DNA of 17,332 nt from Paenibacillus sp. (GCA_029256665.1 JAQSXN010000009.1:1-17332), one strand, 5' to 3'. Shown: positions 1-6,534, counted from the stretch's first letter. A program made the numbers and translations. The notes: generated from the sequence alone by a model not told the origin.

Positions 1-918
1 ATCGGCCGCGCCTACGCCGCGAGCGTTCTCCGCATAGCCGTGCGTAAGCGGAACTTTCGACCACTCCCGCGTGCCGGCGCGGCATACGAGAATTTCTCCT
101 CCACCGTTCTGGGGGTCCGGCACGACCAGCGTTCCGCCGCTGCCGTATACCTCGATACGCGGCAGCGTTGAGCCGCCCTTCGCGTCGAAGCTCGTCAGGA
201 TCGTGCCGATCGCGCCGGAAGCGAAGTCCATGACGCCCGCGATATGCGTCGGCACTTCGACCTGCACCTTCTGTCCGAACTTTGGCTGGCTCGTAATCGT
301 ACGCTCCGGATAGGAGATACGCGCGGAGCCCGTCACCCGCGTCATCGGTCCCAGCATGGCGACAAGCGCGGTCAAATAATACGGCCCCATATCGAACATC
401 GGGCCGCCGCCCTTCTGGTAATAAAACTCCGGCGACGGATGCCAGCTCTCGTGGCCGCCGCCCACCATAAAGGCGGTTGCGCCGATCGGCGTGCCGATCC
501 AGCCGTCATCGATCAGCTTGATGCAGGTCTGGATGCCTCCGCCCAAGAAGGTATCCGGCGCGCTGCCGACATACAACCCTTTACGGGCTGCAAGGTCCAG
601 CACTTCCTTCGCCTCTTCGCGCGTGACGGCGAACGGCTTCTCCACGTAAGCGTGTTTGCCCGCTTCCAAAGCACGGAGGTTAACCGCCGCGTGTGCCTGT
701 GGAATCGTCAGGTTAATAACCATGTCGATCTCCGGATCGGCGAGCATGTCGTCTACCGAATACCCTTTAACGCCGTATTGCTCGCCTTTGGCGATCGCAC
801 GATCGACGTCCAGGTCCGCGCATGCGGCGATTTCCAGCGCGTCGAATTTACTGCCGTTCTCGAAGTAGATGCCGCTAATGTTGCCCGTACCGATGATGCC
901 TGCTTTAATTTTTCCCAT
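1..918 (-). CDS. Gfo/Idh/MocA-family oxidoreductase, 3' end cut by window edge
   Basis: The minus-strand frame from the ATG at 918 stays open for 306 codons to base 1, so the C-terminus lies outside the window. The product starts MGKIKAGIIGTGNISGIYF, a Rossmann nucleotide-binding loop (GxGxxG at residues 10-15). EKPFA at 93-97 is the conserved Gfo/Idh/MocA motif whose Lys usually acts in catalysis. GGGPMFDMGPYY around 170-181 matches the second-domain substrate-site motif, with Tyr where many relatives have His. By family it should be an NAD(P)-dependent sugar or polyol dehydrogenase; the substrate cannot be read. An AAGGATGGGG ribosome binding site precedes the start. It is probably the last visible gene of the lacI-led cluster, separated from the thuA-like gene by a MITE-like insertion ending 25 bp before its start codon. 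The family is confident, the substrate unknown. Confidence 0.9.
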   Translation of the reverse strand, partial: MGKIKAGIIGTGNISGIYFENGSKFDALEIAACADLDVDRAIAKGEQYGVKGYSVDDMLADPEIDMVINLTIPQAHAAVNLRALEAGKHAYVEKPFAVTREEAKEVLDLAARKGLYVGSAPDTFLGGGIQTCIKLIDDGWIGTPIGATAFMVGGGHESWHPSPEFYYQKGGGPMFDMGPYYLTALVAMLGPMTRVTGSARISYPERTITSQPKFGQKVQVEVPTHIAGVMDFASGAIGTILTSFDAKGGSTLPRIEVYGSGGTLVVPDPQNGGGEILVCRAGTREWSKVPLTHGYAENARGVGAAD

Positions 919-943
919 GTTCCCCATCCTTCTGTAAGAGGTA

Positions 944-1212
944 GTTTAAAAAGTCCAATTTTGATTACGAAGTAACTCGGGGAAGGATGTCGACATCGAA
1001 TCTTTTATGGTACCCACGAAAGTGAAGGAAAGCTTCGATGCTAATTCCGATTACTTTCGCGGGGCCCGGGGTTTGCCGGGACTAGGATATGTGCTCACGT
1101 AGCTTCCACTAAGCGTATGCTTCCGAGGTCGTTTTCTTCGAAAACGTGGACCGCTCCTCATTCCCTAATCTTCATTCAACCTTCTCGGTACTGAAAATCG
1201 GACTTTTTGAAC
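944..1212. mobile_element. MITE-like non-autonomous element with terminal inverted repeats
   Basis: The two ends are inverted copies of each other: 944-963 reads GTTTAAAAAGTCCAATTTTG, and 1193-1212 read on the other strand gives GTTCAAAAAGTCCGATTTTC, 17 of 20 identical. Weaker similarity continues for several bases inward. The 269-bp interior has no convincing gene. It contains hairpins: a 12-bp stem with one mismatch (994-1005 with 1029-1040), an arm pair CCCGG/CCGGG (1065-1080) and CGTTTTC-TTC-GAAAACG (1130-1146). No clear target-site duplication is seen. It fills most of the 350-bp gap between the thuA-like gene and the downstream dehydrogenase gene. Being short, non-coding and TIR-bounded, it is best called a MITE; the parent insertion sequence is not identifiable here. 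The rest of the gap (919-943 and 1213-1268) holds only the ribosome binding site of the downstream gene. Confidence 0.7.
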
Positions 1213-1268
1213 TTGCATTGTATGCCTATATGGCAGATCTGATCATGCTAAGCGATACGAAGCAATGA

Positions 1269-1994
1269 TTACAGCTGGTTGTCCTGCATGCCCGTGTAGA
1301 CGGCGCCGAGGCCGCTTTGCGTTTGCTCTGCCGCCGACTTGCCGTCCGCGCACCATAGGAAGCCGCGTTTCATCAGCTCCATGACCACCGGTATTTCCAT
1401 AATGTTCGCCTGATGGCCAAGCGAATTGTAGTAGACGCGGCCCAGTCCCCAGCGCTTCGTCCATATGACGGGCATGTCGACGGCCTTGTTGTACGCATGC
1501 GGTCCCGGCGTGATCGGGAATCGCGTCGTCGCAAGAACCTCGACCGCCGGATCCACGTGCAGATAATATTGCTCGGAGCTAACTTCGAAATCGTCGATGC
1601 CTTCCGTAAGCGCGCTAGTGGAATTACGAATATTCACCGTATAATTCACGCCGTCGTTGCCGGGGTGAGCCACCCACTGCCCGCCCGTCATAAACTGCCA
1701 ATCGACGTTCTCGCGGAACGCGTCGCACATGCCGCCGTGGCTGCCCGCCAGTCCCACGCCGCTTTGCACGGCTGCGGATACGTTATCGACGAGCTTCTGG
1801 TCGATGCGTCCCATCGTCCATAGCGGAACGATCAGATCCAGGCTCTTCAGCTTCTCGGCATCCGCGAATGCATCCAGCGTATCCGACACTTCCACCTCAA
1901 AGCCTTCCGCCTCCAGCTGGCCGCGGAATATCGCCGCAACCTCTTCCGGTTGATGGCCCAGCCATCCTCCCCATACGATCAACGCTTTTTTCAT
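1269..1994 (-). CDS. ThuA-like protein (trehalose-utilisation family, glutamine-amidotransferase-like fold)
   Basis: The product is 241 residues, starting MKKALIVWGGWLGHQP. The GGWxGHxP start, GLAGSHGGMCDAF near 81-93, GGQWVAHPGN at 104-113 and a late MPVIWTKRWGLGRVYY stretch are typical of the ThuA domain, which has a class I glutamine-amidotransferase-like fold. ThuA proteins are cytoplasmic and linked to disaccharide and keto-sugar metabolism with Gfo/Idh/MocA dehydrogenases (ThuB-type), which matches the neighbours; the exact reaction is not established from sequence. The ATG at 1994 is chosen because GGGAGAGGCGG lies 8 bases upstream; an in-frame ATG at 2033 has no such site. The gene lies 44 bp after the dehydrogenase gene, so co-transcription is likely. 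Its 3' end is followed by the MITE-like element and I see no terminator outside it. Confidence 0.88.
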   Translation of the reverse strand: MKKALIVWGGWLGHQPEEVAAIFRGQLEAEGFEVEVSDTLDAFADAEKLKSLDLIVPLWTMGRIDQKLVDNVSAAVQSGVGLAGSHGGMCDAFRENVDWQFMTGGQWVAHPGNDGVNYTVNIRNSTSALTEGIDDFEVSSEQYYLHVDPAVEVLATTRFPITPGPHAYNKAVDMPVIWTKRWGLGRVYYNSLGHQANIMEIPVVMELMKRGFLWCADGKSAAEQTQSGLGAVYTGMQDNQL

Positions 1995-2038
1995 CTCAAT
2001 GTCCGCCTCTCCCTGTCCTTGTCTTCCCCGCATCCAGC

Positions 2039-3199
2039 TTACAATTCGCTAATCGAAACCCATCTGCGCTCCGCGATGGAACGGTCTACCGCTTCCAATA
2101 CTTCCTGGCATTTGACGCCGTCCACGAAATTCGGAACGGGCTGCCGATCCTCCCCGATCGCCGTCATCAGCTCCAGCACCTCGTGCGTAAACGTATGCTC
2201 GTAGCCGATCGTATGGCCCGCCGGCCACCAAGCGTCCATATAAGCATGGGCGCCGTCCGTGGCGAGCACGCGGCGGAAGCCCTGCACGTCTTCGGCATCG
2301 TCCGCAAAATAAACCTGCAGCTCGTTCATCCGCTCGAAGTCGAACTTGATGCTTCCTTTGCTGCCGTTGATCTCGAAGGCGTTCGTGCAGCGGTGACCGG
2401 CCGCGAACCGCGTCGCCTCGATGCTGCCCATCGCCCCGTTGTCGAAGCGCGCCATGAACACCGTCGCGTCGTCCACCGTCACGTCGCCCATCTCCTCGCT
2501 TGCGCCGCCCTTCGCGCTAAGTCCCGTCATCGCCGCGGCGATCGGACGCTGCTTGACGAACGTGTCGCTCATGCCGATGACTTCGCTGAATTCGCCGACC
2601 AGGAACCGGGCCATGTCGATGACATGCGCGCCGAGGTCGCCGTGCGAGCCCGAGCCCGCGATCTCCTTCTGCAGTCGCCATACGAGCGGGAAGGACGGAT
2701 CCAGGATCCAATCCTGAAGGAACACGCCGCGGAAATGATAGATCTGGCCGATACGGCCTTCGCCAATCAGCTTCTTGGCGAGCTGCACCGCCGGGGCGAA
2801 ACGATAGTTGAAGCCGACCATATGTTTAATGCCGGCCTTCTCCGCCGCTTCCAGCATCTCGCGGGAATCCTTCAGCGTCAGCGCAAGCGGCTTCTCGCAG
2901 AAGATATGTTTGCCCGCTTCGGCTGCGGCCAATGCGATCGCTTTATGCGCATCGCTCGGCGCGTTGATGTCGACGAGATCGATATCGTCGCGCTTTACGA
3001 GCTCCTTCCAGTCCGTCACGGCGTTCTCCCAGCCGAACTGCGCCCTTGCCGTTTCGAGTCCGACCGGATCCCTTCCGCATATCGCCTTCATCTCGGGCTG
3101 AACGGAATTTGGAAAAAACATCGGCAACGCGCGATAAGCGTTGCTGTGCGCCTTGCCCATAAATTTGTAGCCGACCATGCCTACTCTAACCTTTGCCAT
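2039..3199 (-). CDS. Gfo/Idh/MocA-family oxidoreductase
   Basis: The product is 386 residues and full length for the family. The N-terminus MAKVRVGMVGYKFMGKAHSN is the Rossmann domain, with a G-x-x-x-M-G variant of the usual GxGxxG loop. CEKPLAL at 101-107 holds the conserved EKP motif with the catalytic-type Lys. GSHGDLGAHVIDMARFL at 184-200 holds the second-domain Asp and His typical of sugar dehydrogenases such as IolG and ThuB. It should oxidise or reduce a sugar-like substrate with NAD(P); the substrate is unknown. GGGAGAGGCGG sits 8 bases before the ATG, the same 11-mer at the same distance as in front of the thuA-like gene. It begins 23 bp after the lacI-type gene, which implies an operon. 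It is distinct from the other Gfo/Idh/MocA protein here, which differs in the second-domain motif. Confidence 0.92.
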   Translation of the reverse strand: MAKVRVGMVGYKFMGKAHSNAYRALPMFFPNSVQPEMKAICGRDPVGLETARAQFGWENAVTDWKELVKRDDIDLVDINAPSDAHKAIALAAAEAGKHIFCEKPLALTLKDSREMLEAAEKAGIKHMVGFNYRFAPAVQLAKKLIGEGRIGQIYHFRGVFLQDWILDPSFPLVWRLQKEIAGSGSHGDLGAHVIDMARFLVGEFSEVIGMSDTFVKQRPIAAAMTGLSAKGGASEEMGDVTVDDATVFMARFDNGAMGSIEATRFAAGHRCTNAFEINGSKGSIKFDFERMNELQVYFADDAEDVQGFRRVLATDGAHAYMDAWWPAGHTIGYEHTFTHEVLELMTAIGEDRQPVPNFVDGVKCQEVLEAVDRSIAERRWVSISEL

Positions 3200-3222
3200 A
3201 AGAACAACCGCCTCTCCCGTAA

Positions 3223-4248
3223 TTAGAATGTAACAACCGACGTTTCCCGCTCGATGACCTGCACCGGCAGCAAAGCGCTGCCGCCCGCTTTCGATTCAAG
3301 ATCCGTTCCCGATTGCCGATCCGAATCCAGCAGCATCTCCGCCGCCAGCTTGCCCATCTCGTAGAAGGGCACCTCGACGGTCGACAATCGCGGGCTTGTA
3401 ATGCGCGAGCCGTCGGAATTGTCGTAGCCGATCAAAGCGTAATGACCCGGCGTCTCCAGCCCCTGCTCCCTGAGTCCCTGCATAAGGCCGATCGCCATCC
3501 GGTCGTTGGCCGCGAATACCGCATCGATGCCGCCATCGCGAATGCCCTTCCCAATGTCGGGCGCCGATTCATACCCGCTCTTACGGCTGTAATTGCCTTG
3601 AAACAACAGCGCCTCGTCTAAGTCTACTCCGTTATCGGCCAGCGCCGCCTTATACCCCTTCAGCCTGTCCAAGCTGCTCGAATAGTGATCCGGCCCGTTA
3701 AGAAAGGCGATGCGCCGCCGTCCCTGCTTCAGGAGATGCTCCGTCGCCAGCTTGCTGCCCGCCACGTGATCCGCGTCAACGGAGGGGAACGAATATCCGT
3801 CGAAACGTTGGTTCACGAGGCAGAAGGGGTAGCCCGCATTCGCCAGCTCCGCAAGCGCCGCCCGCTCCTCCGGCATATCCCGCGATCCCAGCATGATGCA
3901 CGCATCGACCTTCTGCTTGCGGAACAATGCCGCGTAATCGCGCGGATCGCCCGGCTCCTGGAAGATTAGGAGCAGATCGTATCCGAACCGTTTGGCAGTC
4001 TCTCCGATTCCGCTCAATATCTCCGAGAAGTAATAGGTGGAGAACAGATGCACCTTGGGCACGGACGGCAGAATGACGCCGATATTGCCGCTCTTGCGCC
4101 TTGCGAACTGCTGCGCCAAGGCGCTTGGCACGTACCCGACCTCCGCGGCGGCGCGCAATACCCGCTGCTTCGTCTCTTCCTTGATCGGGCCTACGTTGTT
4201 TAATACTCTGGAGACGGTCGCCTCCGACACGCCAGCAAGCCTGGCCAC
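3223..4248 (-). CDS. LacI-family transcriptional regulator, uncertain start codon
   Basis: The frame from GTG at 4248 gives 341 residues. The first visible part, ARLAGVSEATVSRVLNN, is the LacI-type helix-turn-helix with the recognition helix ATVSRVLN. The rest is a periplasmic-binding-protein-like sensor domain, including IGVILPSV, DACIMLGSRD and a C-terminal ALIGYDNSDGSRITSPRLSTV typical of sugar-responsive LacI/GalR proteins. The GTG start would cut the usual first helix. In-frame codons upstream encode VTISRKDVARLAGVS, the normal LacI opening, but no ATG, GTG or TTG precedes them before a TAG. An ATT at 4263 has GGGGGG eight bases upstream and could be a rare start. The gene heads a probable operon with the dehydrogenase and thuA-like genes, so it is probably their local regulator. 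The inducer is unknown. Confidence 0.88.
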   Translation of the reverse strand: MARLAGVSEATVSRVLNNVGPIKEETKQRVLRAAAEVGYVPSALAQQFARRKSGNIGVILPSVPKVHLFSTYYFSEILSGIGETAKRFGYDLLLIFQEPGDPRDYAALFRKQKVDACIMLGSRDMPEERAALAELANAGYPFCLVNQRFDGYSFPSVDADHVAGSKLATEHLLKQGRRRIAFLNGPDHYSSSLDRLKGYKAALADNGVDLDEALLFQGNYSRKSGYESAPDIGKGIRDGGIDAVFAANDRMAIGLMQGLREQGLETPGHYALIGYDNSDGSRITSPRLSTVEVPFYEMGKLAAEMLLDSDRQSGTDLESKAGGSALLPVQVIERETSVVTF

Positions 4249-4295
4249 GTCTTTTCTGCTAATGGTAACGGCCCCCCAGCTTGATGAGCAGCGAT

Positions 4296-4353
4296 CTAGT
4301 TGCGGTTGCGGTCCCTAGTCGCTTTATCTAGTTGCTGTTTCTAGTTGTATTTT
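4296..4353. repeat. CTAG-headed 13-bp imperfect tandem repeats in the lacI leader
   Basis: Three adjacent 13-bp units start at 4315, 4328 and 4341: CTAGTCGCTTTAT, CTAGTTGCTGTTT and CTAGTTGTATTTT. A fourth CTAGTTGC copy starts at 4296, 19 bp away. They lie between the predicted transcription start and the coding region of the lacI-type gene. The role is unknown; leader protein-binding sites or a decayed repeat are both possible. CTAG is rare in many bacterial genomes, so four in 50 bp is notable. Confidence 0.55.
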
Positions 4354-4361
4354 GCCAATCG

Positions 4362-4377
4362 ATGTACACGCGTACAT
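4362..4377. promoter_or_regulatory. 16-bp palindrome, candidate LacI-family operator
   Basis: ATGTAC at 4362-4367 and GTACAT at 4372-4377 are perfect inverted arms around ACGC. The site abuts and partly overlaps the -10 box of the lacI promoter, at the expected transcription start, a classic position for repressor binding. LacI-family operators are short even palindromes of about this size. Autoregulation by the LacI-type protein is inference. Confidence 0.5.
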
Positions 4378-4404
4378 TATGGCATGAAACCGTTTTAGCG
4401 TCAA
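4376..4404 (-). promoter_or_regulatory. Sigma-A-type promoter of the lacI-led cluster
   Basis: Read on the minus strand, TTGACG (4404-4399) and CATAAT (4381-4376) are separated by 17 bp. Each box differs from consensus at one position. It points at the lacI-type gene and probably drives the downstream dehydrogenase and thuA-like genes too. Confidence 0.6.
4384..4398. promoter_or_regulatory. cre-like catabolite control site in the lacI promoter spacer
   Basis: ATGAAACCGTTTTAG matches 13 of 15 positions of the CcpA cre consensus WTGNAANCGNWNNCW; the last CW is missing. It sits between the -35 and -10 boxes, where CcpA binding would repress. This suits a sugar-use operon in a Firmicute but is only a motif match. 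Confidence 0.35.
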
Positions 4405-4416
4405 TCGTTTCCCGCC

Positions 4417-4448
4417 AAAAAAAATAGAAGTCGGCGCCTAAGTCGCCG
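4417..4448 (-). terminator. Probable rho-independent terminator of the AraC-type gene
   Basis: On the minus strand a CGGCG/CGCCG stem (4448-4444 with 4436-4432, loop of 7) overlaps the stop codon. Seven bases later comes a run of eight T (4424-4417). The stem is short and the gap to the T-run is longer than ideal, so it may be leaky. Confidence 0.4.
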
Positions 4449-5316
4449 CTCTCCTATATTCGCCCGGCGTCATCCCCATGCGGCTCCGGAACGTCTTCGA
4501 GAAATGGTGGATGTCGGCGAAGCCGCAATACTCCGCGATCGTTTCATGCGGCAGCGACGTATCTATCAGCAGCTCGCAGGCATGGCTCACGCGCATCCCG
4601 AGCAAGTATTGATGAGGCGTCATGCCGTATTGCGTTTTGAACAGTTCGTTGAACCTCGACACCGACAAATTCGCTCTCTTCGCCATATCGGCCACGCTAA
4701 CGGCTTCGCCGAGCCGGAACGACAGATACGACGTCACCCAATCCAGCGCGACCGAAACGGTACGGGACGTCGGAGCCAAAGGCGCGTATTGCTCGATGAT
4801 CATCGCCACGAGACTGGACATGCCGTTCTGGGCCTTGAGCTGCATGAGCGGGTCCCGTTGCTGCCATTGCTCGACGACCTGCAGGAACGTATCCCTGAAT
4901 TTGTTCTCGTGTCTCGGCTGCAATCCGACGGGGATGTCCGCGTCCAACAAATCGCTTAGTCTCGGCTGCATCAGATGCGAGTAAGCGGATAACTGGGTTT
5001 GTCCGGCTCTGGTAGGAAAACTCTCTTCTCTTCTCGGGTTATAAAAGATATCGAAATGCGCGAACGGGGTCACCGTGTTCGTTACTCCCGCGATCCTGCT
5101 CAGACTGTCCGGCTGAATCAGACAGAAATCTCCCCTGCCCATCCGGTATACCCGGCCGTCCGCCTCGAAGATGCAATCGCCTTCCTGCACGTAGATGAGA
5201 AGATAATCAAGCAGCCTCCGCTCCGGCATGGACCAAGGCTTGCGGACGGCGAAGTCGCATTGTCGAATATACGGGACGATCGGCGTCTCGAGCATCTTTT
5301 CGTACAGGCGCTGCAT
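4438..5316 (-). CDS. AraC-family transcriptional regulator
   Basis: The ATG at 5316 is preceded by GAAGGAGG six bases upstream, a near-perfect ribosome binding site, so this start is preferred over the longer frame reaching 5493, which would overlap the divergent gene. The product is about 292 residues. The N-terminal half resembles a cupin-like effector-binding domain (YVQEGDCIFEADGRVYRM, then GDFCLIQP near 80-86). The last 100 residues are the double helix-turn-helix of AraC/XylS proteins, with SVADMAKRANLSVSRFNELF, YGMTPHQYL and a second motif ending in MGMTPGEYRR. It probably activates the divergent dioxygenase gene and perhaps itself. The effector is unknown, probably a sugar or related metabolite given the neighbours. 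Confidence 0.93.
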   Translation of the reverse strand: MQRLYEKMLETPIVPYIRQCDFAVRKPWSMPERRLLDYLLIYVQEGDCIFEADGRVYRMGRGDFCLIQPDSLSRIAGVTNTVTPFAHFDIFYNPRREESFPTRAGQTQLSAYSHLMQPRLSDLLDADIPVGLQPRHENKFRDTFLQVVEQWQQRDPLMQLKAQNGMSSLVAMIIEQYAPLAPTSRTVSVALDWVTSYLSFRLGEAVSVADMAKRANLSVSRFNELFKTQYGMTPHQYLLGMRVSHACELLIDTSLPHETIAEYCGFADIHHFSKTFRSRMGMTPGEYRRAAT

Positions 5317-5356
5317 CCGCGTCCTCCTTCGGTTGGTTAATCGATTAGTTAGTCTC

Positions 5357-5365
5357 AATATAACA
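5357..5365 (-). promoter_or_regulatory. Extended -10 promoter element for the AraC-type gene
   Basis: Minus strand reads TGTTATATT, matching the TGn extended -10 with TATATT, about 40 bp before the ATG at 5316. No convincing -35 is seen at the right distance, which extended -10 promoters can tolerate. Confidence 0.4.
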
Positions 5366-5390
5366 TGCCGAACCGAAATTTTCGTTGTTT

Positions 5391-5418
5391 TTGACAAGTT
5401 TTCAATAATCTTTGACAA
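5391..5418 (+). promoter_or_regulatory. 21-bp-spaced direct repeats, candidate AraC operator and -35 region
   Basis: TTGACAA occurs at 5391 and again at 5412, exactly 21 bp apart on the same strand, i.e. two helical turns. AraC-family activators commonly bind tandem half-sites with this periodicity. The second copy could serve as a -35 box; the best AT-rich -10 candidates at 5437-5446 are badly spaced, as is common for activator-dependent promoters. Confidence 0.5.
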
Positions 5419-5491
5419 AGCCCTGCTCTCGCGACGGATATATGATGGAGCTAACATCTTACACATTATATAGCCAAAGGACGTGTAAAAC

Positions 5492-6319
5492 ATGACGGAT
5501 CACCTGCAACCACTTCATCCCATGCACGACGACTATGCGATAAGCTCGAATCAAGCGAAGAAATACCAAGAGGACGGCCACATCTTTTTGACAAATGTCG
5601 CAAGCCCCGGGGAGATCGCCTATTACGAGGAACAGATTTCGTCCATCGTCATGAAGCTGAACTATCACGACAAACCCGTAGCGGAGCGGGATACGTACGG
5701 CAAAGCGTTTATCCAAATTGGCAACGTCTGGGAGCTTAGCGAGGAGGTGAAGCGATACGTCATGGCGAGGCGTTTCGCCAAAATCGCCGCAGATCTGATG
5801 GGCGTGGACGGCGTGCGCGTCTATCACGATCAAGCCTTGTTCAAGGAACCGGGCGGCGGCCATACGCCTTGGCATCAGGATCAGATCTATTGGCCGCTCG
5901 ATACGGACAAAACGATTACGATGTGGATGCCGCTCGTCCCGATCCCGGAAGAAGTAGGTACGATGACGTTTGCTTCGGGCACGCATAAGCTGGGTTACGT
6001 CAACAAGCAGTTTATATCCGACGAATCGCATAAGACGCTTGGCCAATACATCGAAGCGAAAGGCATTCCGCAAGTCAATTACGGAGCCATGTCGCCCGGC
6101 GACGCAACGTTCCACTCCGGATGGACGATGCACTCCGCGCCGGGCAATCCGACCGAGCATATGCGCAAGGTCATGACCGTCATCTACATGGCGGACGGAC
6201 TTTCGGTCGCGGAGCCCGACAGCAAAGCCCGCGAGGGCGACATGCATCGCTGGTTCCCGGGCTGCAAGCCGGGCGACCCCGCCGCGAGCGCGCTGAACCC
6301 GCTTGTGTTCAGCAGGTAA
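5492..6319 (+). CDS. Phytanoyl-CoA dioxygenase (PhyH) family Fe(II)/2-oxoglutarate oxygenase
   Basis: The product is 275 residues, a usual length for bacterial PhyH proteins, and cytoplasmic with no signal peptide. WHQDQIYWP holds the iron-binding HxD pair (His128, Asp130). MHSAPGN supplies the distal His214, and Arg225 in the HMRKV stretch is placed to bind 2-oxoglutarate. The set of metal ligands is complete, so an active hydroxylase is likely. Bacterial relatives hydroxylate diverse small molecules, and the human substrate should not be assumed. AAAGGA lies upstream of the ATG. The gene is divergent from the AraC-type regulator across 175 bp carrying a candidate operator, so it is probably its regulated target. 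A strong terminator follows, making it a single-gene unit. Confidence 0.92.
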   Translation: MTDHLQPLHPMHDDYAISSNQAKKYQEDGHIFLTNVASPGEIAYYEEQISSIVMKLNYHDKPVAERDTYGKAFIQIGNVWELSEEVKRYVMARRFAKIAADLMGVDGVRVYHDQALFKEPGGGHTPWHQDQIYWPLDTDKTITMWMPLVPIPEEVGTMTFASGTHKLGYVNKQFISDESHKTLGQYIEAKGIPQVNYGAMSPGDATFHSGWTMHSAPGNPTEHMRKVMTVIYMADGLSVAEPDSKAREGDMHRWFPGCKPGDPAASALNPLVFSR

Positions 6320-6348
6320 GGAAAGAGTCGCGGCGATTGGATATGGCA

Positions 6349-6413
6349 AAAAACCGTTTCTTCCGTATAGCGTTGGCATAGCCGCGCTATACGAAGTTAC
6401 GGTTTTTCTTTTT
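6349..6413. terminator. Bidirectional rho-independent terminator between convergent genes
   Basis: AAAAACCG (from 6349) pairs with CGGTTTTT (to 6407). Inside it CGTATAGCG (6364-6372) pairs with CGCTATACG (6385-6393), giving a long stem with minor mismatches. Plus-strand T-runs TTTTTCTTTTT (6403-6413) follow, and the A-run at 6348-6353 gives a T-run on the other strand. It can serve both the dioxygenase gene and the murG-like gene. Confidence 0.8.
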
Positions 6414-6416
6414 GCC

Positions 6417-6446
6417 CCAAGGCGAAACGGCTGACGCCGTCCTTGG
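6417..6446. other. Second hairpin between the convergent genes
   Basis: CCAAGG (6417-6422) pairs with CCTTGG (6441-6446), and inside it ACGGC (6427-6431) pairs with GCCGT (6436-6440), with a CGAA bulge on one side. There is no adjacent T-run on the plus strand. It may stabilise the murG-like transcript end or be a remnant terminator. The remaining bases to 6534 are AT-rich and show nothing else. Confidence 0.4.
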
Positions 6447-6534
6447 CGGAGCAGCGCGTTTCATTCCGAGATTTATAGCCCAGTATGGAGAACATTTATA
6501 TTTTCCTCTAAATTAAAAAATATCAATGCGAACG

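Noticed and set aside
944..1212. Riboswitch or T-box leader for the downstream dehydrogenase gene
   Set aside because: The inverted-repeat ends and interrupted operon position fit an inserted element better, and I recognise no riboswitch core.
1868..3226. Long plus-strand open frame (452 codons) opposite the dehydrogenase gene
   Set aside because: It lies antisense to a clear Gfo/Idh/MocA gene, is Arg/His-rich without any family motif, and has no ribosome site. It is a shadow of GC-rich coding DNA.
5317..5493. N-terminal extension of the AraC-type protein to an ATG at 5493
   Set aside because: It would cover the divergent intergenic region and overlap the dioxygenase start. The ATG at 5316 has a near-perfect ribosome site.
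5459..6379. Minus-strand open frame (306 codons) opposite the dioxygenase gene
   Set aside because: The plus-strand gene has complete iron-ligand motifs and a ribosome site; the minus-strand frame has neither.
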